Of a stretch of DNA of 28,520 bases, positions 1 through 6,936 are shown one piece after another (position 1 is the first letter of the stretch; each line of letters starts with the position of its first letter). The position numbers were made by a program, and so were the translations under genes. Below the pieces are notes generated by a model. It did no database searches, was not told the origin of the DNA, and was given only the letters and a program-made list of their open reading frames with translations. The DNA comes from a virus. The stretch lies in the IMG/VR virus record IMGVR_UViG_3300046777_003459, positions 1-28,520 of that record. One strand, given 5' to 3'.

Positions 1-55
1 GAGGTGAAGAGATTCCTTTCCCTCGCGGAACTGGATCATCAAAAACGGAACGGGC

Positions 56-307
56 GCATAGGTGCGGAGGTCGTCGCCTTTAAATCACGACGCACCCCAT
101 ACCCATAATCACAAAAGCCGAAAGACCTATGCTACCTATGCCACCTATGCAGGAGGAATTGCGAAACGATGGAAACCAAAACTTTGCGAAAGGGTGAAAA
201 AGCGGGGGTGCTGCGTAGGTGCATAGGTCGCGTGCAATTCGGATGGAACGGGTCGGGGTGAAGTGTGCTGAGGCGCGGAACATCGCCGACCTGTGCATGA
301 CCTATGC
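56..307. repeat. Cluster of ACCTATGC iteron-like repeats
   Basis: The 8-mer ACCTATGC (or its complement GCATAGGT) occurs exactly at 56-63, 125-132, 134-141, 143-150, 221-228 and 300-307. One-mismatch copies lie at 64-71, 213-220 and 289-296. Three copies are direct repeats with a 9-bp period (125, 134, 143); two pairs abut with an 8-bp period. Fewer than one copy is expected by chance in 250 bp. The position just beyond the primase-helicase operon suggests an origin or a regulator-binding array. No DnaA box was recognised. Confidence 0.75.
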
Positions 308-339
308 AAAAGAAAAAGCCCGGCGAGTTGCCGGGCTTT
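307..339 (-). terminator. Intrinsic terminator after the helicase gene
   Basis: A perfect 10-bp stem (AAAGCCCGGC at 315-324 with GCCGGGCTTT at 330-339, loop GAGTT) lies 3 nt past the helicase stop codon. On the minus strand it is followed by a T-rich run (TTTTTCTTTT). This is a textbook Rho-independent terminator closing the primase-helicase transcript. It could work weakly for plus-strand transcription as well. Confidence 0.9.
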
Positions 340-342
340 CTA

Positions 343-1968
343 TTACTCGAGCACCTCGAGCGTGTAGAGCCGCTGTCGGTTCTTACCGCTCTGCCCCCAC
401 CGCACCACGCGGCCCGAAGGCAATCGGAACTTCTTGCCGCCATACTGCTCGGCCAGGAGCCTGCCGAACTTCGAGTTCGCCCGAGCCGTGAGCACAAAGC
501 GGCGCGGCCCATCTTTACCCTCCCTCTCCTCCTTGCCCTCCAGCATCCATGTGAACGCATTCACCTCGATGGCCGCCTCGACCACATCTTGGAAACTAAA
601 CTCATCCGAGTCATCCAGCCCCTTAGCCAAGTGAGCCACCAGTGCCGTCATGTCCGCGAGCTCCGAGTTGCCCGACTCCTCCACCGGCAGTGGCTCCATC
701 GGATCACCGAAGCCAGCGTGCTTCACCATTCCACCAAAGACCGCGCACCACGGTTCATACCCCCGCACGATCCGGTCTGGATGCGGCCGCCCAGCCTCAT
801 CCCACGAGCGAACGATCGCCCACAGGCACGCCAGCAACTGCGACCGCACCTCCGGCTTCTCGAGCCACTCATCAGAGAAAACCTTCTCGATCTTCCGCGC
901 CTGCGGATCCGCCTCGTCCGTGATCATCCGGCAATGCAGGAAACGCCGAGCCACATCGGGCGTGACCTCGAGGTTGTTGCCGGTCAGGAACACCGTGGCG
1001 ATCTTAGGAACCGCAAATTTGCTCTGTGTATTCATGCGCCGCCCCGTCCAGGTCGAAGCCGTTAGGAACGCATTAAGAGTCGGGGATTTCAAAAACCCAT
1101 TGCAGTCATCAAAGAGAATGTAAGGCGATCCCGCCAGCGACTCAGTATCTAGGATCTTGCGCCAATCCTCCTGGCACTCCGGCAGCGGCTGCACATCGCA
1201 TGTCCCGATCGCCGTGATGATCGCCGCCTGAGCCAGCAGGGTCTTGCCCGAGCCCACCGAGTTCGAGCTAAACATAAAATTCAACCGCCGAGCCGTCGGC
1301 CTCAGCAGCGCCGCCGCAAACATCGAGAGCATCCCCGAGATCACGATCGCCTCATTGCGCGACTGCCCATCCGCCTTGCGATCGCCAAAAGGAAACTCAC
1401 TCAGCAAATTCTTCAGCACCGTGCGCGCCTCATCCAGCGGCATATCCTGGGCAAACTCCACCCCCGAGTTTTGCGTGTAAGTCTGCGACTCCGCATCGTA
1501 TCCATAAGGCAGCAACTCAATCCGCCCATCCCGCCGCCGCACCGGCTGACGCACCGTCGCCACCCGCATCAACTCCCGCTGCCGAGAGAGAAACTGATCA
1601 CTCTCTAGGATCGTCGCCGCCGCCTCCACCGTGATCGTCTGCGGCTTCTTCTCGAAAACATTGGGCTTCGGCATCTCCCACTTAAAAGTCACCAAGTGCT
1701 CCTCGCAGTAAGTCCGGAAACGCCGAGCCGACATCTCCACCAGCCTGCCCTCCGGCGATATCGTCATCGCCGACCGCTGCCGCACAAAGACCCCATTCTG
1801 GCAAAGCACCCCGCCGATCTCCCGCGCCATCGTCGAGATCACCGGCACGATCTGCACCATCGGCATCTCCGGATTAATCTCCGTCGACGCCGCAGGCGCA
1901 TCCTCCCGATGAGGCACGATTCCATATTCCGCCAGCTTCGAGCTGACCACATCACCAATCTCACTCAT
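343..1968 (-). CDS. Phage replicative AAA+ helicase (primase-helicase partner)
   Basis: A 541-aa protein with a P-loop NTPase core in its middle. It has a Walker A-like SSNSVGSGKT at about residues 234-243, Walker B ILFDD at 284-288, a sensor-1-like TGNN at 329-332 and a possible arginine finger ARR at 340-342. The first Walker A glycine is replaced, while GSGKT is intact. The likely role is unwinding DNA at the phage origin, partnered with the primase encoded 23 nt upstream. I start it at ATG 1968, preceded by a purine-only A-rich leader. The frame is open back to 2052, but that would overlap the primase. A terminator follows directly. The helicase superfamily assignment is inference from motifs only. 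Confidence 0.8.
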   Translation of the reverse strand: MSEIGDVVSSKLAEYGIVPHREDAPAASTEINPEMPMVQIVPVISTMAREIGGVLCQNGVFVRQRSAMTISPEGRLVEMSARRFRTYCEEHLVTFKWEMPKPNVFEKKPQTITVEAAATILESDQFLSRQRELMRVATVRQPVRRRDGRIELLPYGYDAESQTYTQNSGVEFAQDMPLDEARTVLKNLLSEFPFGDRKADGQSRNEAIVISGMLSMFAAALLRPTARRLNFMFSSNSVGSGKTLLAQAAIITAIGTCDVQPLPECQEDWRKILDTESLAGSPYILFDDCNGFLKSPTLNAFLTASTWTGRRMNTQSKFAVPKIATVFLTGNNLEVTPDVARRFLHCRMITDEADPQARKIEKVFSDEWLEKPEVRSQLLACLWAIVRSWDEAGRPHPDRIVRGYEPWCAVFGGMVKHAGFGDPMEPLPVEESGNSELADMTALVAHLAKGLDDSDEFSFQDVVEAAIEVNAFTWMLEGKEEREGKDGPRRFVLTARANSKFGRLLAEQYGGKKFRLPSGRVVRWGQSGKNRQRLYTLEVLE

Positions 1969-1991
1969 TGATTTTTTTCTTTCTTGTTTTT

Positions 1992-3158
1992 TTAGGCCGA
2001 GGAAACCCCCGCCAAATTCGATTCCAACTCTTCCGCCGCGCTGTTCAGCCACGCGTCAAAACGCCCATAGTGGCGACACCCAGCCAGCACACGCGGCAAC
2101 TCCCCGCGCGGGAAACCCATCCCCGCCACCCGCACGCACTCACCCCGCCAAAAACTCAATACATCCCGCCGCGCAAACATCTCCGCGATCGTCAAAGCCG
2201 GTGCCGACGGCGCAAAATAAAGCAGCTTCTGCTCCTTCTCCCCCCTCCAGCACGCAGGCAGCCGCGTCAGCCGCACCGCAGACAGCGCACCAGGATCCGC
2301 CCCCACCGTCACCAGCCCCAAGATCCTCTTCTTCTGCTCATCCCAATCGCGCTTAGTCTTTGCGTCCACCCGCACCAGCGCATGCACCGAGCGCCCCCCG
2401 CTCGTCGTAATCGCCGAAATCCTCGGCACCGTCCGCGCCAGAGCCGCCAGCCACAGCCGCACCGGAGCCTCATCCGACTCCAGCACCATCCAGCGCCACG
2501 CCAGCACCGACTCCTCCGACCTTCTCGACATCTTCCCCAGGCGAGGATTCGGCCGCGACTTCCCATCCACCGGCTGAGCCAGAAACCAAATCCCATCCCG
2601 GCCGCGAGTCGGAATCGACTCCGTAGGCCACACCGCCTGCCCCTGGCTTTTGTATTCCGAAAAAACCAGCACCCGCTCCCCCGCTTGCGCATTATAGAGA
2701 CGCGAGAGAAAATCCGTCGCCGACACCCCCGCCGGATCCACCTCAGAGCGATTAGCCAGCCAAGGCAGATCCACCACCTCAGCCAACTCCCCCGCGATCT
2801 TCTTCAACCGCTCCGGCTCATACACCAGTTTCGGACGAGGCTTCTGCGGCACAAACTCCCGCCGCTCAGCCCCGCCACCGCTCGACCTCTCCCCATCCCG
2901 CAGCAAATACCCCGACTCCCCCGGCCCATTCACCGCCGAGTTAATCTTGTGAATCAACTCCCCCTCAGTCCACCGCTCCGCATTGCCAGCATTCCACTCA
3001 TGCAGCAACCCCAACGCCTCCGCTGCGCCAAGCTCGAACCCCTTCACCAACGCCTTCGCGCAAAGAAGCGTGTGCGTATGCCCACCAGCCCCCGAAATCG
3101 CAGGCCCCATCTTCTGCAAATACCTCCGCGCCCGATCCGGAATAGAAACCCTATCCAT
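1992..3158 (-). CDS. Phage DNA primase, archaeo-eukaryotic primase-like
   Basis: A 388-aa protein. The N-terminus (residues 10-75: RARRYLQKM, SGAGGHTHT, ERWTEGELIHKI) resembles the conserved leading domain of many environmental phage primases. The middle carries primase-polymerase-like motifs: LESDE (226-230), TSGGRSVHALV (252-262, an SxH-type motif) and VRLTRLPACWR (295-305). It should synthesise primers for phage replication together with the helicase just downstream. A good Shine-Dalgarno sequence, GGAGGGGG, precedes ATG 3158. Its start lies 64 nt from the attachment core, so its upstream region is remodelled on integration. Family membership is judged by motif spacing. Confidence 0.75.
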   Translation of the reverse strand: MDRVSIPDRARRYLQKMGPAISGAGGHTHTLLCAKALVKGFELGAAEALGLLHEWNAGNAERWTEGELIHKINSAVNGPGESGYLLRDGERSSGGGAERREFVPQKPRPKLVYEPERLKKIAGELAEVVDLPWLANRSEVDPAGVSATDFLSRLYNAQAGERVLVFSEYKSQGQAVWPTESIPTRGRDGIWFLAQPVDGKSRPNPRLGKMSRRSEESVLAWRWMVLESDEAPVRLWLAALARTVPRISAITTSGGRSVHALVRVDAKTKRDWDEQKKRILGLVTVGADPGALSAVRLTRLPACWRGEKEQKLLYFAPSAPALTIAEMFARRDVLSFWRGECVRVAGMGFPRGELPRVLAGCRHYGRFDAWLNSAAEELESNLAGVSSA

Positions 3159-3172
3159 TCGCCCCCTCCAAA

Positions 3173-3335
3173 ATGTGACGGTGCGACAAGAAAAGTGTTA
3201 CAACACTACGAAGAAAGCTATTTTGACACGGTAGGGGCCAGAGGTTCGAACCCTCTACCGCGCACCACTCCACAAGCCCATCTCCCCTCATATCGGCCCA
3301 AATCCGATTTGCTAGTGTTACAGTAAAGTGTGACA
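3173..3335 (+). other. attP: phage attachment site with arm-type repeats
   Basis: The core is a tRNA 3' end (3223-3267). On the left are ATGTGACG (3173-3180) and AGTGTTACA (3194-3202). On the right are AGTGTTACA (3314-3322) and AGTGTGACA (3327-3335). Repeats on both sides of a tRNA core, beside an integrase starting at 3346, match a complete attP with P and P' arm-type integrase sites. The left AGTGTTACA is also part of a perfect palindrome, AGTGTTACAACACT (3194-3207), which could double as an operator in the primase leader. No IHF site was identified. Confidence 0.8.
3223..3267 (+). pseudogene. tRNA-Val(GAC) 3' fragment, integration core
   Basis: Reads as the 3' 45 nt of a tRNA: anticodon loop TTGACAC (3223-3229), stem GGTAG, variable loop GGGCC, T-arm AGAGG/TTCGAAC/CCTCT (3240-3256), acceptor strand ACCGCGC, discriminator A and encoded CCA (3265-3267). 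The 5' half (acceptor GCGCGGT and D-arm) is absent, so it is not a functional tRNA. Only an imperfect CTATT lies opposite the anticodon stem. Phages that integrate into tRNA genes carry such a 3' end to rebuild the host gene. GAC gives a normal 5-nt variable loop, which is why I prefer Val. Confidence 0.85.
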
Positions 3336-3345
3336 GTCTCCCCCG

Positions 3346-4458
3346 ATGCAGGTTCGCGGACTCTACAAGCGAGGCGAGGTTTATTGGTTTAGCCGCCAGA
3401 TTCATGGCAAGCGAGCCTTCGTATCCCTTGAGACCGGGGACCTCGAGGAGGCCATCCGCCGCCGGCGCGAGATCCTTGAGGCCGGGGTCCTGCCCGATGG
3501 CGAGGCGCTGCACCACCTGGTCGAGCGGTATGTCGCCGCCTGCCGCGCTTCTGGCAAATGGAGCCTCGCCAGTGCCGATTCCAAGCTCCCCGTCCTCCGC
3601 TGCTGGGCCGCCGACTTCGGCGATGTCACACCCGAGAGTGTGACAACCGACCAGCTCCGCGCCTGGCACGACCGCCGAGCACGAGCCACCAGCCCCTCCA
3701 CCGCTTACGGGAATCTCATGCTCCTGCGCGGTTTTTTTAATTGGTGCCACCTCGAGGCCCGCCTCACTTCGCGCAACCCCGCCGAGCCACTCACCGCACG
3801 GCGGAATCCCGCCCGCGTCCCGCAGCCGAAGTCCGCCGCCCGCGCCGACTTTTGCACCCCCGAGCTCCGCGACCACCTCCTCGCCGCCTGCCCCCGCGAC
3901 GATCTCCGCTTCATCCTCTACTGCGGCTTCCACGCCGGTCTGCGGAAGGCCGAGATCATCGAGGCCCGCGCCGAGTGGTTCGATCTCCACGCCGGTCTGC
4001 TCCACCTCCGCAAGCACTCCGGCATCACCTTCAAAGACTCCGAGGAGCGCACCATCCCCCTCACGCAGGAATTCCGCGACTGGATGAAAAAAAACGGCCC
4101 GCGCACAGGCTACATCTTGGCCCCGTGGAAGGAGCAGCGAGGCCGCAGCCTCTACCGCTACGACTTCGAGCGCTTCTACTCCGACTTTATGACCGCCCAG
4201 GGCTGCCGCTGGCTCACGCCACACATCATGCGGCACACCTTCGCCAGCCTGCTCGCCAGCGCTGGCGTGAGCATTTTCAAGATCGCCACATGGCTCGGCG
4301 ACGAGGTGAGAGTGGTGGAAAAACATTACGCCAAGCTCCTGCCTAAGGATTCCGAGATTGAGCGAGCTTTTGGCCCGAGGCCGACCGCAGAGCCGACACC
4401 CCTTCTTCGCACACCCGCTTCCACGCCGAGAGGCAGGCATCGTAGTCGAACAGCGTAA
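3346..4458 (+). CDS. Tyrosine-family site-specific integrase
   Basis: A 370-aa tyrosine recombinase that should integrate the phage at a tRNA-Val gene and, with an excisionase, reverse this. The catalytic set is visible: Arg200 (GLRKAEI), His293 and Arg296 (HIMRHTFAS), Trp316 at the third His/Trp position (TWLGDE) and nucleophile Tyr328 (EKHYAKL). Residues 55-150 form the core-binding, SAM-like helical domain, and the N-terminus probably reads the arm-type repeats just upstream. It starts 10 nt after the last repeat with no Shine-Dalgarno. Its last 116 nt overlap the antisense excisionase-like gene. An 8-bp inverted repeat, TGTCACAC/GTGTGACA, lies inside the gene at 3624-3645. Confidence 0.93.
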   Translation: MQVRGLYKRGEVYWFSRQIHGKRAFVSLETGDLEEAIRRRREILEAGVLPDGEALHHLVERYVAACRASGKWSLASADSKLPVLRCWAADFGDVTPESVTTDQLRAWHDRRARATSPSTAYGNLMLLRGFFNWCHLEARLTSRNPAEPLTARRNPARVPQPKSAARADFCTPELRDHLLAACPRDDLRFILYCGFHAGLRKAEIIEARAEWFDLHAGLLHLRKHSGITFKDSEERTIPLTQEFRDWMKKNGPRTGYILAPWKEQRGRSLYRYDFERFYSDFMTAQGCRWLTPHIMRHTFASLLASAGVSIFKIATWLGDEVRVVEKHYAKLLPKDSEIERAFGPRPTAEPTPLLRTPASTPRGRHRSRTA

Positions 4459-4597
4459 GCCGATTCCCGCACACCACCGGCTCTAGCCAACCCGCCGAGC
4501 GCATCATTTTCAGCATCGCCTCGCCCCCCACGATCCGCTCCGCGTCCTCGATCGTCGCCGCACCCCGCCGCTCTTGCAGCATCACCGAGTATCTCAT
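4343..4597 (-). CDS. Excisionase-like small DNA-binding protein
   Basis: An 84-aa basic protein with a compact winged-helix or MerR-like segment: RIVGGEAMLKMMRSAGWLEPVV (about residues 21-42), then NRLTLFDYDACLSAWKR. A helix, a short turn and a strand ending in a Phe/Tyr followed by another helix is the general shape of phage excisionases. It is the last gene of the early minus-strand operon. Its ATG overlaps the previous stop (ATGA), and its 3' third is antisense to the end of the integrase. That position supports an Xis role, but sequence alone cannot exclude another DNA-binding function. Confidence 0.5.
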   Translation of the reverse strand: MRYSVMLQERRGAATIEDAERIVGGEAMLKMMRSAGWLEPVVCGNRLTLFDYDACLSAWKRVCEEGVSALRSASGQKLAQSRNP

Positions 4598-5229
4598 TCC
4601 CCCCCCCCAATAAGTTTTGCCTTAAGGCTGGCAGGGCAAAATGACCAATACTTTACCGGATAACTAAATTTTTCCCCAGAATACAATCGCCAGACCTTGC
4701 CATCAAAATGCCCAGAAACGGTCAATGGCGGACATTCTACAGCCATTAGCACAAGCAGACCTGGTGGCGGCGTTTGTGATTCGGCTGTTATAAAACGGAG
4801 CGTAACAGTCTTTAGTTTTGTAACTGGTAAGCCTACCCACTTGCAAACCTCAGCATGTCTCTTCAAACCATATTTTGGAAAGACATTAGGCCTGATAGCA
4901 CCGGAAAAAACAGCCTGCTTTGCCTGAGCTTTTGTCTTGATTCCAAGATTGCTCAACACATTCCTTATAAATGGGGTATTAAGGTTTTTTGGCAGTATGG
5001 CTTCTAATTCATTTTTCGGAGGGGTAGCGACCAATCCCAACTGCTGTAAAAGCAAAAGGTTTTTTTTGCCAATGCCCACATACTTTAATACTTGGCTTGG
5101 CTGGAGAGGGCATGGAGTGTGCTCGTAATGCTTGCCGATCCTCTCGACATGCTCCCGCAACTTTATTCCTCCCAGTTTTTCTGCAGAATCCAAAGCCTCT
5201 GCAGCAGCTTCTCTCATCATTTTTCTCAT
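4594..5229 (-). CDS. Unknown protein, DUF551-like C-terminus, AT-rich gene
   Basis: A 211-aa protein I do not recognise as a whole. The N-terminal half is helical and lysine-rich. The C-terminus (LLVLMAVECPP, HFDGKVWRLYSGEK, VKYWSFCP) recalls the short DUF551 pattern of an editable value followed by a W-x-F-x-P ending, and the preceding gene ends in a similar way. I start it at ATG 5229, which overlaps the stop of the 50-aa gene upstream. The frame is open back to 5385, but that extension only translates the intergenic repeat. GC drops to about 45% here, suggesting recent acquisition. A run of eight G lies just before its stop. Confidence 0.6.
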   Translation of the reverse strand: MRKMMREAAAEALDSAEKLGGIKLREHVERIGKHYEHTPCPLQPSQVLKYVGIGKKNLLLLQQLGLVATPPKNELEAILPKNLNTPFIRNVLSNLGIKTKAQAKQAVFSGAIRPNVFPKYGLKRHAEVCKWVGLPVTKLKTVTLRFITAESQTPPPGLLVLMAVECPPLTVSGHFDGKVWRLYSGEKFSYPVKYWSFCPASLKAKLIGGGE

Positions 5230-5378
5230 TCCCCCGCCTCCTCGAGCATCTTCCGGTAATCCCGCAGCACCTCCTCGCGGAAATCTCCCCCATCCGCGAT
5301 GCACGCCAAGGCCAGCCGCGCCGCGATCTCCCGCCACTTCTCCTCCGTGCTCTCCGTGTCCTCTGTGGTTAATCCCAT
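5226..5378 (-). CDS. Small 50-aa protein with repeat-derived N-terminus
   Basis: ATG 5378 opens a 50-residue frame ending in TGA at 5226-5228, with an ATGA overlap to the next gene and a 3-nt gap after the previous one. The first 13 codons (MGLTTEDTESTEE) are a translation of the CACAGAG/CACGGAG intergenic repeat. The rest (WREIAARLALACIADGGDF, REEVLRDYRKMLEEAG) is a plausible amphipathic helical protein. The tight junctions on both sides argue for a real gene. The function is unknown. Confidence 0.6.
   Translation of the reverse strand: MGLTTEDTESTEEKWREIAARLALACIADGGDFREEVLRDYRKMLEEAGE
5337..5373 (-). repeat. Single arm of CACGGAG/CACAGAG intergenic repeat
   Basis: On the minus strand this reads as a run of ACCACAGAG, GACACGGAG, AGCACGGAG units, the same family as the larger palindromic copy near 18.5 kb. 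Here it is a single arm and lies inside the start of a small gene. This repeat type is widely dispersed between genes in several environmental bacterial phyla and gives characteristic spurious peptides such as TTEDTE or HRGHGEHGG. Confidence 0.75.
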
Positions 5379-5381
5379 AGA

Positions 5382-5591
5382 TCAATCCTCCGGAGGCTCA
5401 GGGAAGGGAGCCCAATGCAGCACCGACACATCGATCCGGTCCGCCGAGACATACCGCCACGCCTTCCCATCGCGGAATCCCGTCCACACTTCCCCATCCT
5501 CGAGGTGCAGCAGCACCGCCTGGTCATCGTCCGGCAATTCCTCCTTCGGCGTCCGCCAAAAGACCTCGCTGAAAACCTTCGGCCCGCTCAT
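5382..5591 (-). CDS. DUF551-like small protein
   Basis: A 69-aa protein. The middle and end (VLLHLEDGEVWTGFRDGKAW, YVSADRI, VLHWAPFPEPP) match the general DUF551 pattern seen in many phage early genes, whose function is unknown. Start at ATG 5591 overlaps the preceding stop (ATGA). An upstream in-frame start at 5609 would overlap further and is less likely. It belongs to the early operon. Confidence 0.7.
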   Translation of the reverse strand: MSGPKVFSEVFWRTPKEELPDDDQAVLLHLEDGEVWTGFRDGKAWRYVSADRIDVSVLHWAPFPEPPED

Positions 5592-5842
5592 TTCGCCCCT
5601 CCAAAGCAAACTTCTTCAAATTGCGCGGCGAAGTGCGTGTTGAGCTTCCAGTTGCTGATAAACCGACAGGCGCAACTGACCATGTAGGTTTTCGGTAAAC
5701 TCTTTATCGGGAGCAAATCATACTTGGCCCGCTTCGCGGCCGCCTTGTCGGCCTCATCTTCCAGGAGATAAATTTTGTGGCACCCATCGTAGGCGAAATG
5801 CGTGGCCGCGACCGGCTTTTCGTTAATCGTTATTTTCTTCAC
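5588..5842 (-). CDS. Hypothetical early phage protein
   Basis: An 84-aa protein with no family I recognise. It starts with GTG at 5842, overlapping the previous stop, and has a strong Shine-Dalgarno (AGGAGGAGGT) four bases upstream. It contains three cysteines towards the C-terminus (SCACRF and EEVC) and an acidic-to-basic helical stretch (EDEADKAAAKRAK). The operon context suggests an early accessory role. Confidence 0.6.
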   Translation of the reverse strand: MKKITINEKPVAATHFAYDGCHKIYLLEDEADKAAAKRAKYDLLPIKSLPKTYMVSCACRFISNWKLNTHFAAQFEEVCFGGAK

Positions 5843-6495
5843 TTACCTCCTCCTATCTCGATAAGGCGCGCAGATACGCGCCGGTCGAACTCCGCAATCA
5901 CAGATGTAAGTCCCTTAACCTTGCTCAACTTGTGCGGCTCCCAATTTTCAAATATTCCATCGTCAAGCACACGGGAATGCCATCGCAAGAAATCCATGTG
6001 GATCGCCTCGAGGGTGAGCACCCCCGAGCCCGCCGAGCCCGTCGGCGCGCTGCCTGCGGTCTCCCGCACGATCTCCCCCGCCTTAATCGATTTTTGCAGC
6101 TCCACCGGAGAGAGGTTTTCCTCCCGCGCCTTTTCCAGCCAAACCTGGGCATCGGTCGAGTTCTCGCAGAGCTTCGCCGCCACGAAGGCATGGGCATCGC
6201 TCGGAGCCGACGGGTGCACCCCATCGAGCTTTTCCAGAGCCTCCGCCGCGCGCAGATCCTTGAATTCAAACTCCAACTGCCGCTCGGCCTCGGCCACCAC
6301 CTCGTCGCCGAAGTGCCGCCGCCCCTCCATCCGCCAATCCGCCATCCAGCGCAGGCTCGAGCCCCGCGCCGCGTGCACATACCGCCCGATCTGCTCCCAT
6401 TCGGCTTGAGTCGGGGTGCGGGTAAAAACCAGCGCCCCTCGGGAAAAGGTGCAAAGCCCCTCGGGCAAGGTGAGTTCTAGGTTTTGTTTGTTCAT
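5839..6495 (-). CDS. Early phage protein of unknown function, helical
   Basis: A 218-aa protein. Residues about 25-60 (PTQAEWEQIGRYV, WMADWRMEGRRHFGDE) and 130-150 (ENLSPVELQKSIKAGE) follow a pattern I associate with phage and plasmid proteins that begin with an L-T-P-x-x-W segment and include a basic helical stretch. I have no firm function. It may be a DNA-binding or replication accessory protein. ATG 6495 follows directly after the TAA of the upstream gene, so translation is probably coupled. It is the largest early-operon gene. Confidence 0.55.
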   Translation of the reverse strand: MNKQNLELTLPEGLCTFSRGALVFTRTPTQAEWEQIGRYVHAARGSSLRWMADWRMEGRRHFGDEVVAEAERQLEFEFKDLRAAEALEKLDGVHPSAPSDAHAFVAAKLCENSTDAQVWLEKAREENLSPVELQKSIKAGEIVRETAGSAPTGSAGSGVLTLEAIHMDFLRWHSRVLDDGIFENWEPHKLSKVKGLTSVIAEFDRRVSARLIEIGGGK

Positions 6496-6936
6496 TTAGT
6501 CTTTCCTTTTGCTCCAGGCTTCTTTTTGTGCTTCGGCAAAGACGGCCCTGGTGCGCTCCGCTTTCCGAAATTTGAAAACACCGAGTTTGATCTTGTCGGC
6601 CCAGTCGGTCGTGTAGTGGCTGATGAGCGCGCGGGTGCAGCCGATCTGGCGCGCCACCTCGGCTTGGCTGTGGATGGCATTCGCCTGGTCGAGACCGGCC
6701 GCGAAGATCAGCCCGTAGACTCGGGCGCGGAGGTTTTTACAGGGGCGGCAGAATTCCGAGAGCACGCGGGCGAGGATTTGGCACACTTCCCAATCCACGC
6801 TCTCCGCCAGGGCCGCGTCCTTATACTCCTTGATGCGCCGCGCGAGGGCTGGGCCTACACCCATTTCCTCGCAGATGAGATCCACTTCGCTGTCCACCTC
6901 GGAGAAATCGTCGTAGTAGTGGGGCTCGCGGATCAT
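6496..6936 (-). CDS. Helix-turn-helix regulator of the early operon
   Basis: A 146-aa protein with a clear helix-turn-helix at about residues 90-115: SQAEVARQIGCTRALISHY, the pattern of sigma-factor-like and repressor recognition helices. The N-terminus is acidic. The middle has a CRPC pair. It probably binds phage DNA, as a regulator or replication initiator. ATG 6936 overlaps the preceding stop (ATGA). Which sites it recognises cannot be read from the sequence. Confidence 0.6.
   Translation of the reverse strand: MIREPHYYDDFSEVDSEVDLICEEMGVGPALARRIKEYKDAALAESVDWEVCQILARVLSEFCRPCKNLRARVYGLIFAAGLDQANAIHSQAEVARQIGCTRALISHYTTDWADKIKLGVFKFRKAERTRAVFAEAQKEAWSKRKD

Larger units (their letters stand above)
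1..342. other. Gene-poor left end with iteron-like repeats
   Basis: I see no convincing complete gene here. A plus-strand frame is open from base 1 to a TAA at 106-108, and a minus-strand frame opens with ATG at 39 and leaves the window. Either could be the edge of a neighbouring gene and I cannot choose between them. The rest is dominated by short ACCTATGC/GCATAGGT repeats and, at its right end, the terminator of the helicase gene. Confidence 0.5.

Noticed and set aside
1-108. C-terminal end of a plus-strand gene at the left edge
   Set aside because: Thirty-five codons without recognisable motif; a competing minus-strand start exists at 39, so I did not call either.
125-150. CRISPR-like array
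   Set aside because: Repeats are 8 bp with 1-bp gaps and no spacers; this is an iteron-type array.
1969-2052. Extended N-terminus of the helicase
   Set aside because: The extra 28 codons overlap the end of the primase gene; ATG 1968 with its A-rich leader is a better start.
3211-3267. A complete tRNA gene at the integrase
   Set aside because: Only the part from the anticodon loop to CCA is canonical; the D-arm and 5' acceptor strand are missing upstream.
1968-3326. Long plus-strand open frame opposite the primase
   Set aside because: Arginine/proline-rich shadow of the GC-rich primase gene, with no domain-like sequence.
5230-5385. Extended start of the 211-aa early protein
   Set aside because: It translates the intergenic repeat (HRGHGEHGG) and is the wrong frame of the 50-aa gene, which has good stop/start overlaps.
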